DNA from: Candidatus Aquicultor sp.
Lineage (GTDB): Bacteria; Actinomycetota; Aquicultoria; Aquicultorales; Aquicultoraceae
DNA length: 64,000 nucleotides
Reading direction: 5' to 3'
NCBI GenBank assembly: GCA_036504445.1
Contig: DASXVE010000015.1
Coordinates: 47,033-111,032 of the forward strand
The number at the start of each line of letters is the position of its first letter. Position 1 is the first letter of the stretch. The notes under the pieces are model-generated. The model saw only the letters and a list, made by a program, of their open reading frames with translations, was not told where the DNA came from and ran no database searches. The translations under genes were made by a program, and so were the position numbers. Shown here piece by piece: positions 7,270 to 16,740 of the stretch.

Positions 7270-9465
7270 CTAACACCCGTGGCCGTTACCGGAGATAGCT
7301 TCGGTAACCAGATCGGTTCTGACTCTATCTTTGAGTTCGCCGGACTTACCTTTATTCCAGGTAGGGATCTTTGAGAAATAGCCGACGATACGGGTAATAC
7401 CGTAGACATCTTCTGAACCGCAACTCGGACATACCTCAGATAGTCCTCTTGAGGTGCGGTGACATGCCTCGCACACGGTGAACTCCGGGCTAAACGCAAT
7501 CTGCTCGGCATGGGTGCTTCTAAACGTCTTAATGACGAAGTTCTCAAGCGATTTTGCTGACGGCTCATGTTCGCCAAGCCAGATATGGATGATCGCACCC
7601 GCATCGATAAGCGGATGGAACAGGCTCTGTTTGCGAACACGCTCGATATAATCGACATCCGCCTCAACAGAGAGATGAATGCTGTTTGTGTAATAGTACT
7701 CGTTGTTCTCGAAGCTGCCCTTGATTACGCGCCTGGTCTGCTCGGGATAGTACTTCATATCGAGCTTTGCAAGACGGTAGCCTGATGACTCGGCCGGCGA
7801 CTCTTCGAGCACGAGCTTAATTCCATATTGTTCCGAGAGTTGTTTGCATTTGAGATTCATATGCGAGACGACCTTAAGCCCGAATTTGAGCGCTTCAGGC
7901 GACTCATGTAGCTCTTGGCCTATGTGGGTCTGCACTAACTCATTTAAGCCTAAGAGGCCGCACAGATACGTAAGGCGGTTCATTCTCAGGTACGGCTTAC
8001 CATCCTGGGCTTCGCTTAGCATTGCAAGCGGGCCTGCGGTGCCAAGCTCCATGAGCTCGCTGATGAACGCCTTTTTCTGGACGTGCGCCTTTGCAACCAG
8101 CTCCAACGTACGGTTGAGTTCGGAGAAAAGAAGCTCATCGTTGCCGGTCGCCTTGTACGCGATTCGCGGCAAGTTGATGGTGACGTTTTGCAGCGCCGAG
8201 AAGCGCATCATCTCGGGGCGTTTTGCTTCATCGAGGTCTTCCTCACCCAGTTTGAGTTTGAGCCGGCAGCATTGGCTAACCGTTACCTCGTCGCCGCGGT
8301 CAAAGACAAAGTAGGTAATGCCCTGCTTCGATGCGACGAGGCATGCGAGCTCAAGGAATTCTTGCCACCCTTCGGTCCTAAAGAAGTCTTCATTGATGTG
8401 AAGAAGCGGTTTCGGGAAGACGAACGTCTTGCCGTTGGCGTCGCCCTCAAGATAGACCTCGAACATTGCCTTGAGGAACGCCTGTGCCTCTTTCTCATAC
8501 GCTTTATATGTTTTGCCGGTGTACTGGCCGCCCGGGCCAACCGCCGGTGTATCGGCGAAGTGGCGTGGGATATTCCAGTACAGGTTAAAATCGGTAAAGG
8601 TGACTTGGCTGCCGCGTGCGCCCGCGAGCTGGTTAAACTCGTAGATAAGCATCTGCGCAAGCTGCTTGATTTCTTCATAGCTTCTGTTTACTAGGAACGG
8701 CGCGTAGAACATATTGACCGCTTCCCAGCCGACAGCGCCGGCATAATGAGCTTGCAGTGTGGAGGCCATCTTAACCATGTGCCCGACGAGCACTTCGGCA
8801 TGCTTGGCCGGCTTTGATGTGCTCGTGATGTTCGGTAGCGAGATGCCGTATTTTTTGATGTATTCGAGCGAGTGGCCGCCGCAGTACGGGCGGATGATAA
8901 AGCCGAGATCGTGTAGGTGAATATCGCCCATCATGTGTGCAAGCGCCACATCTTCGGCAAATACCTTCCTGAGCGCGAACTCTTTAAGGATCGTCTCAGC
9001 AAGCGTAAGGTTTATCGATTCCGGGTTGTGCGTGGTATTGCTGTTTTCTTTATTCGCATTCATGATGATCTCCTCGACATCGTACATCGGAAGACCGAGG
9101 TGTGAATGCTTTTTATGCATTATGGTCAGGTTGCGCTGCAGAAGCTCAAGGTCGACGAGCTCCCTAATAATGCTTGTAGTAACAGAGCTGAAGTTGCTGT
9201 CGAAGAGCTTTTTCTCAACGGTGCTGGCAATCTCATCGGCGAGGGCTTCGCCGGCGCCGATTTCCTTAATGAGTGAATCAACGATCTTAGCTTTATTCCA
9301 TATGTTGATCTCTGACTTCGAGTGTGTGCTGACGAGGAGAGCTATATCAGTTGCATCCCCGCTCCGCTCTTCACTGTAGGTCTTTACGACGTTTATTATC
9401 CGCATAGGCTTCGCTGTATCGATAGAATCCGTTTCAGCCTCAGCCGTTGTAATGAAATCGGACAT
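7270..9465 (-). CDS. nrdD: Anaerobic (class III) ribonucleoside-triphosphate reductase
   Basis: Makes deoxyribonucleotides without oxygen using a glycyl radical. At 731 residues it has an N-terminal ATP-cone (about residues 20-110) for allosteric control, a central catalytic barrel including VSQCCRLKL, a C-terminal zinc site from two cysteine pairs (CEACH and CPSCG), and the glycyl radical loop ending RIVGYFSKIPTWNKGK, where Gly of VGY carries the radical. It is followed closely by the redoxin and nrdG. nrdR lies 179 bases upstream on the same strand. The final residues end in GHGC. Confidence 0.96.
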   Translation of the reverse strand: MSDFITTAEAETDSIDTAKPMRIINVVKTYSEERSGDATDIALLVSTHSKSEINIWNKAKIVDSLIKEIGAGEALADEIASTVEKKLFDSNFSSVTTSIIRELVDLELLQRNLTIMHKKHSHLGLPMYDVEEIIMNANKENSNTTHNPESINLTLAETILKEFALRKVFAEDVALAHMMGDIHLHDLGFIIRPYCGGHSLEYIKKYGISLPNITSTSKPAKHAEVLVGHMVKMASTLQAHYAGAVGWEAVNMFYAPFLVNRSYEEIKQLAQMLIYEFNQLAGARGSQVTFTDFNLYWNIPRHFADTPAVGPGGQYTGKTYKAYEKEAQAFLKAMFEVYLEGDANGKTFVFPKPLLHINEDFFRTEGWQEFLELACLVASKQGITYFVFDRGDEVTVSQCCRLKLKLGEEDLDEAKRPEMMRFSALQNVTINLPRIAYKATGNDELLFSELNRTLELVAKAHVQKKAFISELMELGTAGPLAMLSEAQDGKPYLRMNRLTYLCGLLGLNELVQTHIGQELHESPEALKFGLKVVSHMNLKCKQLSEQYGIKLVLEESPAESSGYRLAKLDMKYYPEQTRRVIKGSFENNEYYYTNSIHLSVEADVDYIERVRKQSLFHPLIDAGAIIHIWLGEHEPSAKSLENFVIKTFRSTHAEQIAFSPEFTVCEACHRTSRGLSEVCPSCGSEDVYGITRIVGYFSKIPTWNKGKSGELKDRVRTDLVTEAISGNGHGC

Positions 9466-9585
9466 AGCTAGAACCCCCTTGTATACTGCTTCTTCTACTC
9501 GAACATCTACTGGTTTAAAACTCGCTTCGCCCCTGTTTGTGGGCTATGTACGGTGCTGCGCAGCTAAGTGCTCTGGAAAAACTGC

Positions 9586-9600
9586 TGCTATGTATAGTGT
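9586..9600 (-). promoter_or_regulatory. Possible NrdR box upstream of nrdD
   Basis: The minus strand reads ACACTATACATAGCA, close to the published NrdR consensus acaCwAtATaTwgtgt, 120 bases before nrdD. NrdR usually binds two such boxes about three helical turns apart. A weaker partner (AACTATAATCAAC, about 36 bases further upstream) is not at the usual spacing, so this is only a candidate. Confidence 0.35.
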
Positions 9601-9644
9601 TATAAAACTACGATATAAAAGCGTTGATTATAGTTCGATAAATG

Positions 9645-10091
9645 CTACTTCAGATTCTTCAACTCCTGTGTGAATTCTTCTAGATCTTTAAACTCCTTAT
9701 AAACAGAGGCAAAGCGAATATAGGCTACTTTATCAACTTCTTTGAGTGCTTTAAGTACTCGGTCACCTAACTCTCTCGACGTCACTTCGTAGCTGAACTC
9801 ATTTCGCAAATTGCCTTCTATATCATCGACCATTTGCTCTGCGTTCTCTCGTGCTACGTGCCGTTTTACGAGCGCTCTTAAGACACCGTCGAGCAGCTTC
9901 GTTCTGCTAAACGGCTCTCGAGAGCCGTTCTTCTTGATAACCGTAAGCGGTATATCTTCGACTCGCTCAAAGGTCGTAAAACGCTTACCGCATTCGAGGC
10001 ATTCACGCCTTCTTCGTGTTACGGCGTTGGTCTCATTACCCCTTGAATCTACTACCTTCGAGTCATGATAACCGCAGTAAGGGCACTTCAA
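9645..10091 (-). CDS. nrdR: Transcriptional repressor NrdR
   Basis: Represses ribonucleotide reductase genes when dATP is high. The 148-residue protein starts with a zinc ribbon (MKCPYC...CLECGKRF) and continues with an ATP-cone domain (IKKNGSREPFSRTKLLDGVLRAL). These two domains and the length match the family exactly. It sits directly upstream of the anaerobic reductase genes it likely controls. Its own promoter region carries two DnaA-box-like sequences. Confidence 0.97.
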   Translation of the reverse strand: MKCPYCGYHDSKVVDSRGNETNAVTRRRRECLECGKRFTTFERVEDIPLTVIKKNGSREPFSRTKLLDGVLRALVKRHVARENAEQMVDDIEGNLRNEFSYEVTSRELGDRVLKALKEVDKVAYIRFASVYKEFKDLEEFTQELKNLK

Positions 10092-10112
10092 ACTTGCACC
10101 TTTGCACTTGAG

Positions 10113-10132
10113 TTATCCACAGGTTTTCCACA
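10113..10132. promoter_or_regulatory. Two tandem DnaA-box sequences in the nrdR leader
   Basis: TTATCCACA (10113-10121) is the perfect DnaA consensus and TTTTCCACA (10124-10132) fits TTWTNCACA; they are two bases apart in the same orientation. They lie 22 bases upstream of the nrdR ATG, just downstream of the likely transcription start. DnaA control of ribonucleotide reductase is known in other bacteria; here it is inference from the motifs. Confidence 0.5.
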
Positions 10133-10153
10133 ACATATTGCGTGTGTAAACAT

Positions 10154-10162
10154 AGTATACCA
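10154..10162 (-). promoter_or_regulatory. Extended -10 promoter for nrdR
   Basis: The minus strand reads TGGTATACT, an extended -10 (TGnTATACT). Transcription would start near 10147, placing both DnaA boxes inside the first 35 bases of the transcript region. No convincing -35 is needed or seen. Confidence 0.45.
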
Positions 10163-10329
10163 CTACATATTGGGGCTTTAAACAATATTTGAAAGAAAAT
10201 TTTACGGCAGTGTTGTTATCGCTGGGTAGCATAGTCAAAAAATTTCAAGCGGTCGCTTGTCCTTCGTTTATGGTATAATCTGGCAGGCTCATGAGCTGGA
10301 ATAATACTAAATGGTAGGATATGGGAGAA

Positions 10330-10716
10330 TTAGTTGGAAACCTGCGCCTCGTTTATCAGCTTGATATCGCGGAGCTCCCTTACGGTCACAATAAATGTGA
10401 CCGGCTTAGTCGGCCGTATTCTCAATGTATCGCCGTCCCACTTCTTAAAGCGAATGGTGAGCCGGTTTTGCTTAACACTCGTTAGTATCTCAGGCAGTAT
10501 ATTGTCCTCAGCCTTGACGGTGAGCGATTCTTTATCCCCTTTAACTATGGTGATGCGGCCGGCATCGGCTAACAAGACTTCATTAAATGCCTGGACGTCC
10601 CGCTCCTCGGTCACGACATGCCCCGAGCCGGGGATGCTGCCCGAACACGACGTCAGCGTCCCTCCCCCGCCGGCCGCCAAAAGCATGACAAGTACTGTCA
10701 GGATCAAAGTCCGCAT
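10330..10716 (-). CDS. Short GIN-domain (DUF2807-like) lipoprotein, truncated paralogue
   Basis: Exported lipoprotein of 128 residues with a hydrophobic signal and the lipobox LTSC followed by GSIPGSG. The mature part (HVVTEERDVQAFNEVLLADAGRITIVKGDKES...) aligns with the first half of the neighbouring 241-residue gene and stops where that protein begins its repetitive GSGS beta-helix. It is therefore a half-length copy, probably a truncated duplicate. ATG 10716 follows AAAGGTGGG; the longer GTG start is less likely. Function unknown; the family is called putative auto-transporter adhesin head GIN domain. Confidence 0.7.
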   Translation of the reverse strand: MRTLILTVLVMLLAAGGGGTLTSCSGSIPGSGHVVTEERDVQAFNEVLLADAGRITIVKGDKESLTVKAEDNILPEILTSVKQNRLTIRFKKWDGDTLRIRPTKPVTFIVTVRELRDIKLINEAQVSN

Positions 10717-10822
10717 AGCACCCACCTTTCATGCAAGGCGACATAAGCAGACTCTTTATATCCAAAATCGTTCTTTCGTAGCTGCCGGAATACATATGAT
10801 GGTGAGGATTTAGACGGCATTA

Positions 10823-11548
10823 CTACCTGATTTTGGTAACCTTACCCGAGCCGGAAATATTCTCATTAACCGTGGGCTCGCCGATATAGTCGACTTCACC
10901 GCTCCCGCTAACCCGGACATCCAGGTTTTTACTCACCCTGACCTTCGCGCTCCCCGATCCGCTGATATCCACATCGCACGAGGTGCTGAAGAGGTCGGGG
11001 GCCGTGTATGAGCCCGAGCCGCTGATTAAGATTTTCTGGCTGCCGACTCGCCCGGATATCGTAAACGCGCTCGATCCTGAACCGTTCACGGTTAGCGAAT
11101 CCGCGTAGAGTTCCATCGTGACATCGCCCGATCCGCTCGTTGCGATATCCATGTCATCGGTGCGTATGCGACCGCTTTTAGCCTTGGCGGAGCCGGATAA
11201 CTGCAGCGCTCGTAGATCCTTTACCGTGACGAAATAGTTTATAGGTTTCGTTGGGGTCACTACCGAGCGGGTATCGTTAATAGCGATGTGAAGCTCGCCG
11301 CCCCGAACCGTCGTCTTGATTTCGGGCAGGATATTCTCTTCAGCTTCAATGCGCAGCGATTCAGTATCCCCTTGTGTGATATTGAGAGTACCGCTGCCCG
11401 AGAGCGATATCCTGGTGAAGTCTTTGACGTCGCGCGTTGTCTCGACTACGTTACCCGAACCGACGACAACCCTGCTGCAGGATGCAAGGGCAACGGTTAT
11501 ACCAACAGCCGATGCGATAATTAAAAAAATGCAGACAATTCGTTTCAT
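10823..11548 (-). CDS. GIN-domain (DUF2807) cell-surface lipoprotein
   Basis: A 241-residue lipoprotein: signal peptide, lipobox ALASC, then repeated strands punctuated by SGSG motifs (LSGSG, TSGSG, NGSGS, ISGSG, VSGSG), the signature of the head-GIN right-handed beta-helix. It would sit on the outer face of the membrane; the family's biochemical role is unknown. ATG 11548 is chosen because GGAGGGG precedes it and the signal peptide starts there. A shorter paralogue follows immediately downstream on the same strand, indicating tandem duplication. Confidence 0.85.
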   Translation of the reverse strand: MKRIVCIFLIIASAVGITVALASCSRVVVGSGNVVETTRDVKDFTRISLSGSGTLNITQGDTESLRIEAEENILPEIKTTVRGGELHIAINDTRSVVTPTKPINYFVTVKDLRALQLSGSAKAKSGRIRTDDMDIATSGSGDVTMELYADSLTVNGSGSSAFTISGRVGSQKILISGSGSYTAPDLFSTSCDVDISGSGSAKVRVSKNLDVRVSGSGEVDYIGEPTVNENISGSGKVTKIR

Positions 11549-11628
11549 GGATACCCCTCCGTAAATAGCGATTGCTCTGTAAACAGTATATCCAAAAAGA
11601 GGAGTTAACACTCATAGCCGGATGAATC

Positions 11629-12174
11629 CTAGAAAAACATCATCTTTAAGCTGATGAGCACGATGAGGACGCCGCCGATTTTGTCTATGGGCAGGTTGAT
11701 AAAACGAATGCCGTAAGCGAGAAGCAAGCCGCCGAGCAAGACGCCCGTAGGGCCGCAAATAAAGACGATTACCGTCTGCAAAAGGTCGTGTTTGGTAATG
11801 CCTTCGGCTGCGAGGACCGCGTAGATTCCGGGCACCATCGAGATCAGTAGCGAGGTTACAATTGCCTCGCGGTTGGTCTTTGTGCGTGCTTCTTCCCCTG
11901 TCTTTACTTCACTTTCCGGGTGTTTAAAAAACATCCTAATGCCCGTGAACAGCACGAAAGCGCCACCGATTTTTCCCAGTGGTATTGATGCGAGCGATGC
12001 CCCGGCTACGATAACCGTTGTGGGCACCATGAGCCCGAAAAACGCCGCAAGAACGATAAGCACTACGGTGAGCCGGTCTTTGCGCACGAGCGCATCGGCA
12101 ATATAGACGTTATACGGTGGCCATGCGGCCGATATAAAAAGAAGTGTCGAACCGAGGGTAAGATATACGAGCAA
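11629..12174 (-). CDS. Small integral membrane protein, LysE/CadD-like transporter fold
   Basis: A 181-residue protein that is almost entirely membrane segments (about six). Two similar blocks, IPLGKIGGAFVLFTGIRMFF at about residues 66-85 and LPIDKIGGVLIVLISLKMMFF at the C-terminus, show an internal duplication like that of the LysE/TerC/GDT1/MntP-type small exporters. The substrate is not evident. A hydrophilic loop (ESEVKTGEEARTKTNRE) separates the halves. Assigning it to this superfamily is inference from pattern, not from a diagnostic motif. Confidence 0.6.
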   Translation of the reverse strand: MLVYLTLGSTLLFISAAWPPYNVYIADALVRKDRLTVVLIVLAAFFGLMVPTTVIVAGASLASIPLGKIGGAFVLFTGIRMFFKHPESEVKTGEEARTKTNREAIVTSLLISMVPGIYAVLAAEGITKHDLLQTVIVFICGPTGVLLGGLLLAYGIRFINLPIDKIGGVLIVLISLKMMFF

Positions 12175-12298
12175 CTATTTTCCGCCTAACAATTCGTATC
12201 TAACCGCAAAAGCACTCAGGTTTGACCGCAAAACAACCATCACAGCCGTTTGTCCACAGATCTACCTGTACAGGATAGCAGAAATGCCGGGCATCGAG

Positions 12299-12553
12299 CT
12301 AGTCGCCTCGCGCTTCCCTCCACGCATCCGATTCATAATCCGAGAACGCCCAATAGCCTAATATGATCAAGTTGATCGGCGATACAACTGAAAGAAGCCC
12401 GTATATATACGGGCTTTTACCGTGTTTTCGCGCAATCAAGGCGGAACATACTATAATATAGCTGATCAGAGCCCCAGGTATAGCGATTTGCAAAAACAAC
12501 GGCAGCTCTCTTTTCGGCGATATAAGCTTGGCTCTTCTTCGCATGGCCATCAT
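12299..12553 (-). CDS. Small membrane protein divergent from lexA
   Basis: An 84-residue protein with a basic N-terminus, two predicted membrane helices (about residues 20-42 and 50-70) and an acidic C-terminal tail. AAAGGAAGGTGACG precedes the ATG. It is divergent from lexA, and the perfect SOS box at 12702-12715 lies between the two genes, so it could be LexA-controlled. In several Gram-positive bacteria the gene divergent from lexA encodes an SOS membrane inhibitor of cell division; no sequence match to those is evident here, so this is a positional hint only. Confidence 0.65.
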   Translation of the reverse strand: MMAMRRRAKLISPKRELPLFLQIAIPGALISYIIVCSALIARKHGKSPYIYGLLSVVSPINLIILGYWAFSDYESDAWREARGD

Positions 12554-12701
12554 AAAACGTCACCTTCCTTTTCCTACGTATCTACAGCAACCACAAGCTC
12601 GCACTTTACAATTGCATATACCCAATTTTGCCGATCATCCTCATACGCACGATTTAGTGTGCATATTACTGTACCTTTAAGCTGTAGTGACGTATTAGTA
12701 T

Positions 12702-12715
12702 CGAACGGGTGTTTG
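12702..12715. promoter_or_regulatory. LexA operator (SOS box) at lexA
   Basis: CGAACGGGTGTTTG matches the Gram-positive consensus CGAACRNRYGTTYG at every position. It lies 85 bases before the lexA start and implies autoregulation, perhaps of the divergent membrane gene too. Confidence 0.88.
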
Positions 12716-12799
12716 CAACCGGGGAATCTTTATGATACATTTAACCTGACCGGCTTTGGGTCACTTATACTATGGGCGAACGCTCTTAAGGAGGAAATT

Positions 12800-13420
12800 A
12801 TGCCTCAGCATCCATTGACGCAGCGGCAGCGGCAAATCCTTGATTTTATCCTTTCAGAGATCAATAAGAAGGGGTATCCACCATCGGTTCGTGAGATCGG
12901 CCATGCGGTCGGCCTTACATCGAGCTCAACGGTACACAGTCATCTTGCAGCGCTCGAGCGCAAGGGTTATATTCGCCGTGATCCCACCAAGCCGCGTGCC
13001 CTTGAAGTTACCGATTTTCGCCTAAGTGATAAAGGCATAATGCCCGGCAAGGTGCATAACGTGCCGTTAGTCGGCCGCGTCGCCGCCGGTCTGCCTCTCC
13101 TGGCGCAGGAAAACATCGAAGACAACTTCGCCGTGCCGTCGGAGCTCGCCAGCGAAAGCTCTTTTATGCTTCGCGTTAAAGGCGACAGCATGATTGAAGC
13201 CGGCATCCTCGACGGCGATTATATAATCATCCGCCAGCAGAACACCGCCCATGATGGCGAGATTGTCGTAGCGTTGATCGACGACGAAGCGACGGTGAAG
13301 CGTTTCTTCAAGAAGCGCGACCACATCGTACTGAAACCCGAGAACAGCGCAATGGAGCCCATTATTGTGCCGGATGCAAAGGTCTTGGGCAAAGTTGTCG
13401 GCCTCATGCGCAAGTTCTAG
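12800..13420 (+). CDS. lexA: SOS repressor LexA
   Basis: Represses DNA-damage genes until RecA filaments trigger self-cleavage. The 206-residue protein has an N-terminal winged helix (residues 5-70, with [23 protein letters not shown] as the recognition region), the Ala96-Gly97 cleavage site in GRVAAGLP, and the catalytic dyad Ser130 (GDSM) and Lys167 (ATVKRFF). ATG 12800 follows TAAGGAGG; an in-frame open stretch extends much further upstream but has no motif content and would cover the SOS box. A perfect operator precedes it. Confidence 0.97.
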   Translation: MPQHPLTQRQRQILDFILSEINKKGYPPSVREIGHAVGLTSSSTVHSHLAALERKGYIRRDPTKPRALEVTDFRLSDKGIMPGKVHNVPLVGRVAAGLPLLAQENIEDNFAVPSELASESSFMLRVKGDSMIEAGILDGDYIIIRQQNTAHDGEIVVALIDDEATVKRFFKKRDHIVLKPENSAMEPIIVPDAKVLGKVVGLMRKF

Positions 13421-13459
13421 CCAGCCCAATAAATATCCGGTATCCACTTGATGGAACAA

Positions 13460-13771
13460 CTACTCGGGTAAGCGTTCTGTCAGCTCGCGCTCTAGAAAGT
13501 ACGCGAGCACAATTCGAATGGTCACGATTCCCGCAAGAAGACCGAGGTCAGTGAAATCAAGCTCGTTTACCGTTCGGATGATGTTTGCGCCGACGAAGAA
13601 GTCGAGGCTTAAGATTATTCGCTCCACGATGAATCTGCGCGAAGTGTTGATGTCGCCTATGCTGCCGCTTGAAGCCTTGGAGCGAGATATAATGAATGTG
13701 TAGACGCTTCCTAAGGCCCCATACGCAAGTATCGCAACCCCAATGATATTGAAAACATTCGATAGCGTCAC
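13460..13771 (-). CDS. DUF1622 membrane protein
   Basis: A 103-residue protein with three hydrophobic segments. The conserved stretch FIVERIILSLDFFVGANIIRTV followed by a third helix containing IVTIRIVLAYFLERE is the pattern of the DUF1622 family, whose function is unknown. It lies convergent to lexA and 77 bases downstream of hflX on the same strand as hflX. Confidence 0.8.
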   Translation of the reverse strand: MTLSNVFNIIGVAILAYGALGSVYTFIISRSKASSGSIGDINTSRRFIVERIILSLDFFVGANIIRTVNELDFTDLGLLAGIVTIRIVLAYFLERELTERLPE

Positions 13772-13848
13772 AGTACACCGCCCGGCGCGAAATGAGTGCT
13801 TTTATAGCTACTCTAAAGCTGTTGTTCCCAACTGGGCTGCCATGTAAC

Positions 13849-15141
<1,293 letters not shown>

Positions 15142-15198
15142 TTTCGCCTGTCTATCCTGAAGTTCTATAATATCGTTCGCTCTCCCACTTACAGATTT

Positions 15199-15262
15199 AA
15201 GGAGCCATAGGCCAGACCGCAGAGAGGTTGCTTCCCCTCTGAACCCTGGCTTATGGCTCCTT
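15199..15262. terminator. Long two-level hairpin between dapL and hflX
   Basis: Outer stem of 15 pairs (15199-15213 with 15248-15262, one weak pair) encloses a second stem (15220-15227 with 15234-15241). On the minus strand it lies after the dapL stop and before the hflX start. It may terminate dapL, or act as a leader attenuator for hflX, as antibiotic-sensing leaders do for hflX homologues elsewhere. No T-run follows, so simple intrinsic termination is doubtful. Confidence 0.55.
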
Positions 15263-15291
15263 CTTACTTGAATAGTAATTAGATACTAAGC

Positions 15292-16449
15292 TTATAGCGA
15301 ATTTTTAATTCTGTCCAGAGCCTCGGCGAGACGGTCATCTTTGACGCTGAGACAAATCCTGATGTAACCCTCGCCCGACGGGCCGTACGCGTTTCCGGGG
15401 GAAATGACAACGCCGGCTTTATCGAGCATGAGCTTCTGGAAGCCTGCCGATGTGTAACCCGCCGGCACTTTCACCCACATGTATATGGTGGCCTTAGGCT
15501 TACGGGTTTCGAGGCCGATCTTATCGAGCGCCTCCATGACCATATCGCGGCGGCGCGCATAGATGTCGCACATCTCGCCGATGATATCCTGCGGGCCCTC
15601 GAGCGCTTCGATACCGGCGTATTGCAATGCGTTAAAGATACCCGAATCTATATTGGTTTTTACCCGCCCAAGGGCTTCTATAACACGGGCATTACCGGCT
15701 GCCCAGCCGACACGCCAGCCGGTCATGTTATACGTTTTTGAGACCGAGCCGAACTCGACGCCCACATCTTTAGCGCCGGGTGTCTGCAGGAAGCTTGGCG
15801 CCTCGTAGCCATCGAACGTGATTTCGGAATACGGATTATCGTGTGCGATAATAACCTGATTGGCTTCCGCCCACTTCACTAAATCACCGAAAAAGCCGTC
15901 TTGCACGATTGCGCTTGTCGGGTTGTTCGGGTAATTGAGCATGAACATCTTAGCGGCTTTCGCGGTGCTTTTATCAATCGCATCAAGCTCGGGCAAGAAA
16001 TCGTTCCTATCAAGACACGGCACGTGCGTCGGATTAATACCGGCAAGGATCGGACCGGTGGTATAAACCGGATATCCGGGGTCGGCGACGAGCGCTGTGT
16101 CGCCCGGATCGACTACTGCAAGATAGATGTGCGCGATGCCTTCCTTTGACCCAATCAACGGAAGAATCTCAGTATCCGGATTCAAATCAACATCAAAACG
16201 CTTCTTATACCAGTTGGCGATGCTGTGGCGAAACGCCGGTAATCCGTAATACGAAGGATAACGGTGATTCACCGGATTTGCCGCTTCTTCGCACAACTTG
16301 TCGATGATATTCTTCGGCGTCGGCTCGACCGGATCTCCGATACCCAAGCTAATAACATCGATACCCTGTGCTTTTTTCTCAGCTACCCTCTTGTCGATCT
16401 CCGCAAAAAGATACGGTGGCAGATTGTCAATCCGCTTCGCAAATTCCAT
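15292..16449 (-). CDS. dapL: LL-diaminopimelate aminotransferase
   Basis: Converts tetrahydrodipicolinate and glutamate directly to LL-diaminopimelate for lysine and peptidoglycan, bypassing the succinylase or acetylase routes. The 385-residue fold-type I PLP enzyme begins FAKRIDNLPPYLFAEIDKRV and has ISLGIGDP, the PLP Lys in SVSKTYNMTGWRVGW, and FMLNYPNNPTSA, all matching DapL. With dapF (35.3 kb) and dapB (57.2 kb) in this window the pathway is largely visible. Starts at ATG with GGAGGCACAC upstream. Confidence 0.93.
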   Translation of the reverse strand: MEFAKRIDNLPPYLFAEIDKRVAEKKAQGIDVISLGIGDPVEPTPKNIIDKLCEEAANPVNHRYPSYYGLPAFRHSIANWYKKRFDVDLNPDTEILPLIGSKEGIAHIYLAVVDPGDTALVADPGYPVYTTGPILAGINPTHVPCLDRNDFLPELDAIDKSTAKAAKMFMLNYPNNPTSAIVQDGFFGDLVKWAEANQVIIAHDNPYSEITFDGYEAPSFLQTPGAKDVGVEFGSVSKTYNMTGWRVGWAAGNARVIEALGRVKTNIDSGIFNALQYAGIEALEGPQDIIGEMCDIYARRRDMVMEALDKIGLETRKPKATIYMWVKVPAGYTSAGFQKLMLDKAGVVISPGNAYGPSGEGYIRICLSVKDDRLAEALDRIKNSL

Positions 16450-16605
16450 TATGCTGTGTGCCTCCTCAAAATATATAAAGTGTACAGTTTGTGGCTGATA
16501 AAGATGGTAAACGAAAAACTATATTTTTATTACGCTAGCACATTTGAGCTGGTAATGCTAGATGAAAATAGCAAATTAAGGTAACTCGCCGGTCATACTG
16601 CCTAT

Positions 16606-16634
16606 AAAAAAGGACCCAAGTCGAGCCCTTTTTT
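16606..16634. terminator. Bidirectional-looking intrinsic terminator
   Basis: AAAAAAGG paired with CCTTTTTT plus a small inner CTC/GGG pairing; A-run and T-run flank on both strands. It lies about 105 bases beyond the surface-protein stop codon and most likely ends that minus-strand transcript. Confidence 0.75.
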
Positions 16635-16740
16635 ATACCGATATATAGATGTATAATATTTATCGCATCACGCCGCTACCTAAGAGTTGTTTACACTGTT
16701 TATTTCTATTTTGAAAATTTGCAAGCGCGTTCGCGATTAT

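Noticed and set aside
12422..12799. Open frame extending lexA upstream by 126 codons
   Set aside because: It has no LexA homology, runs over the SOS box, and the ATG at 12800 has an excellent TAAGGAGG site.
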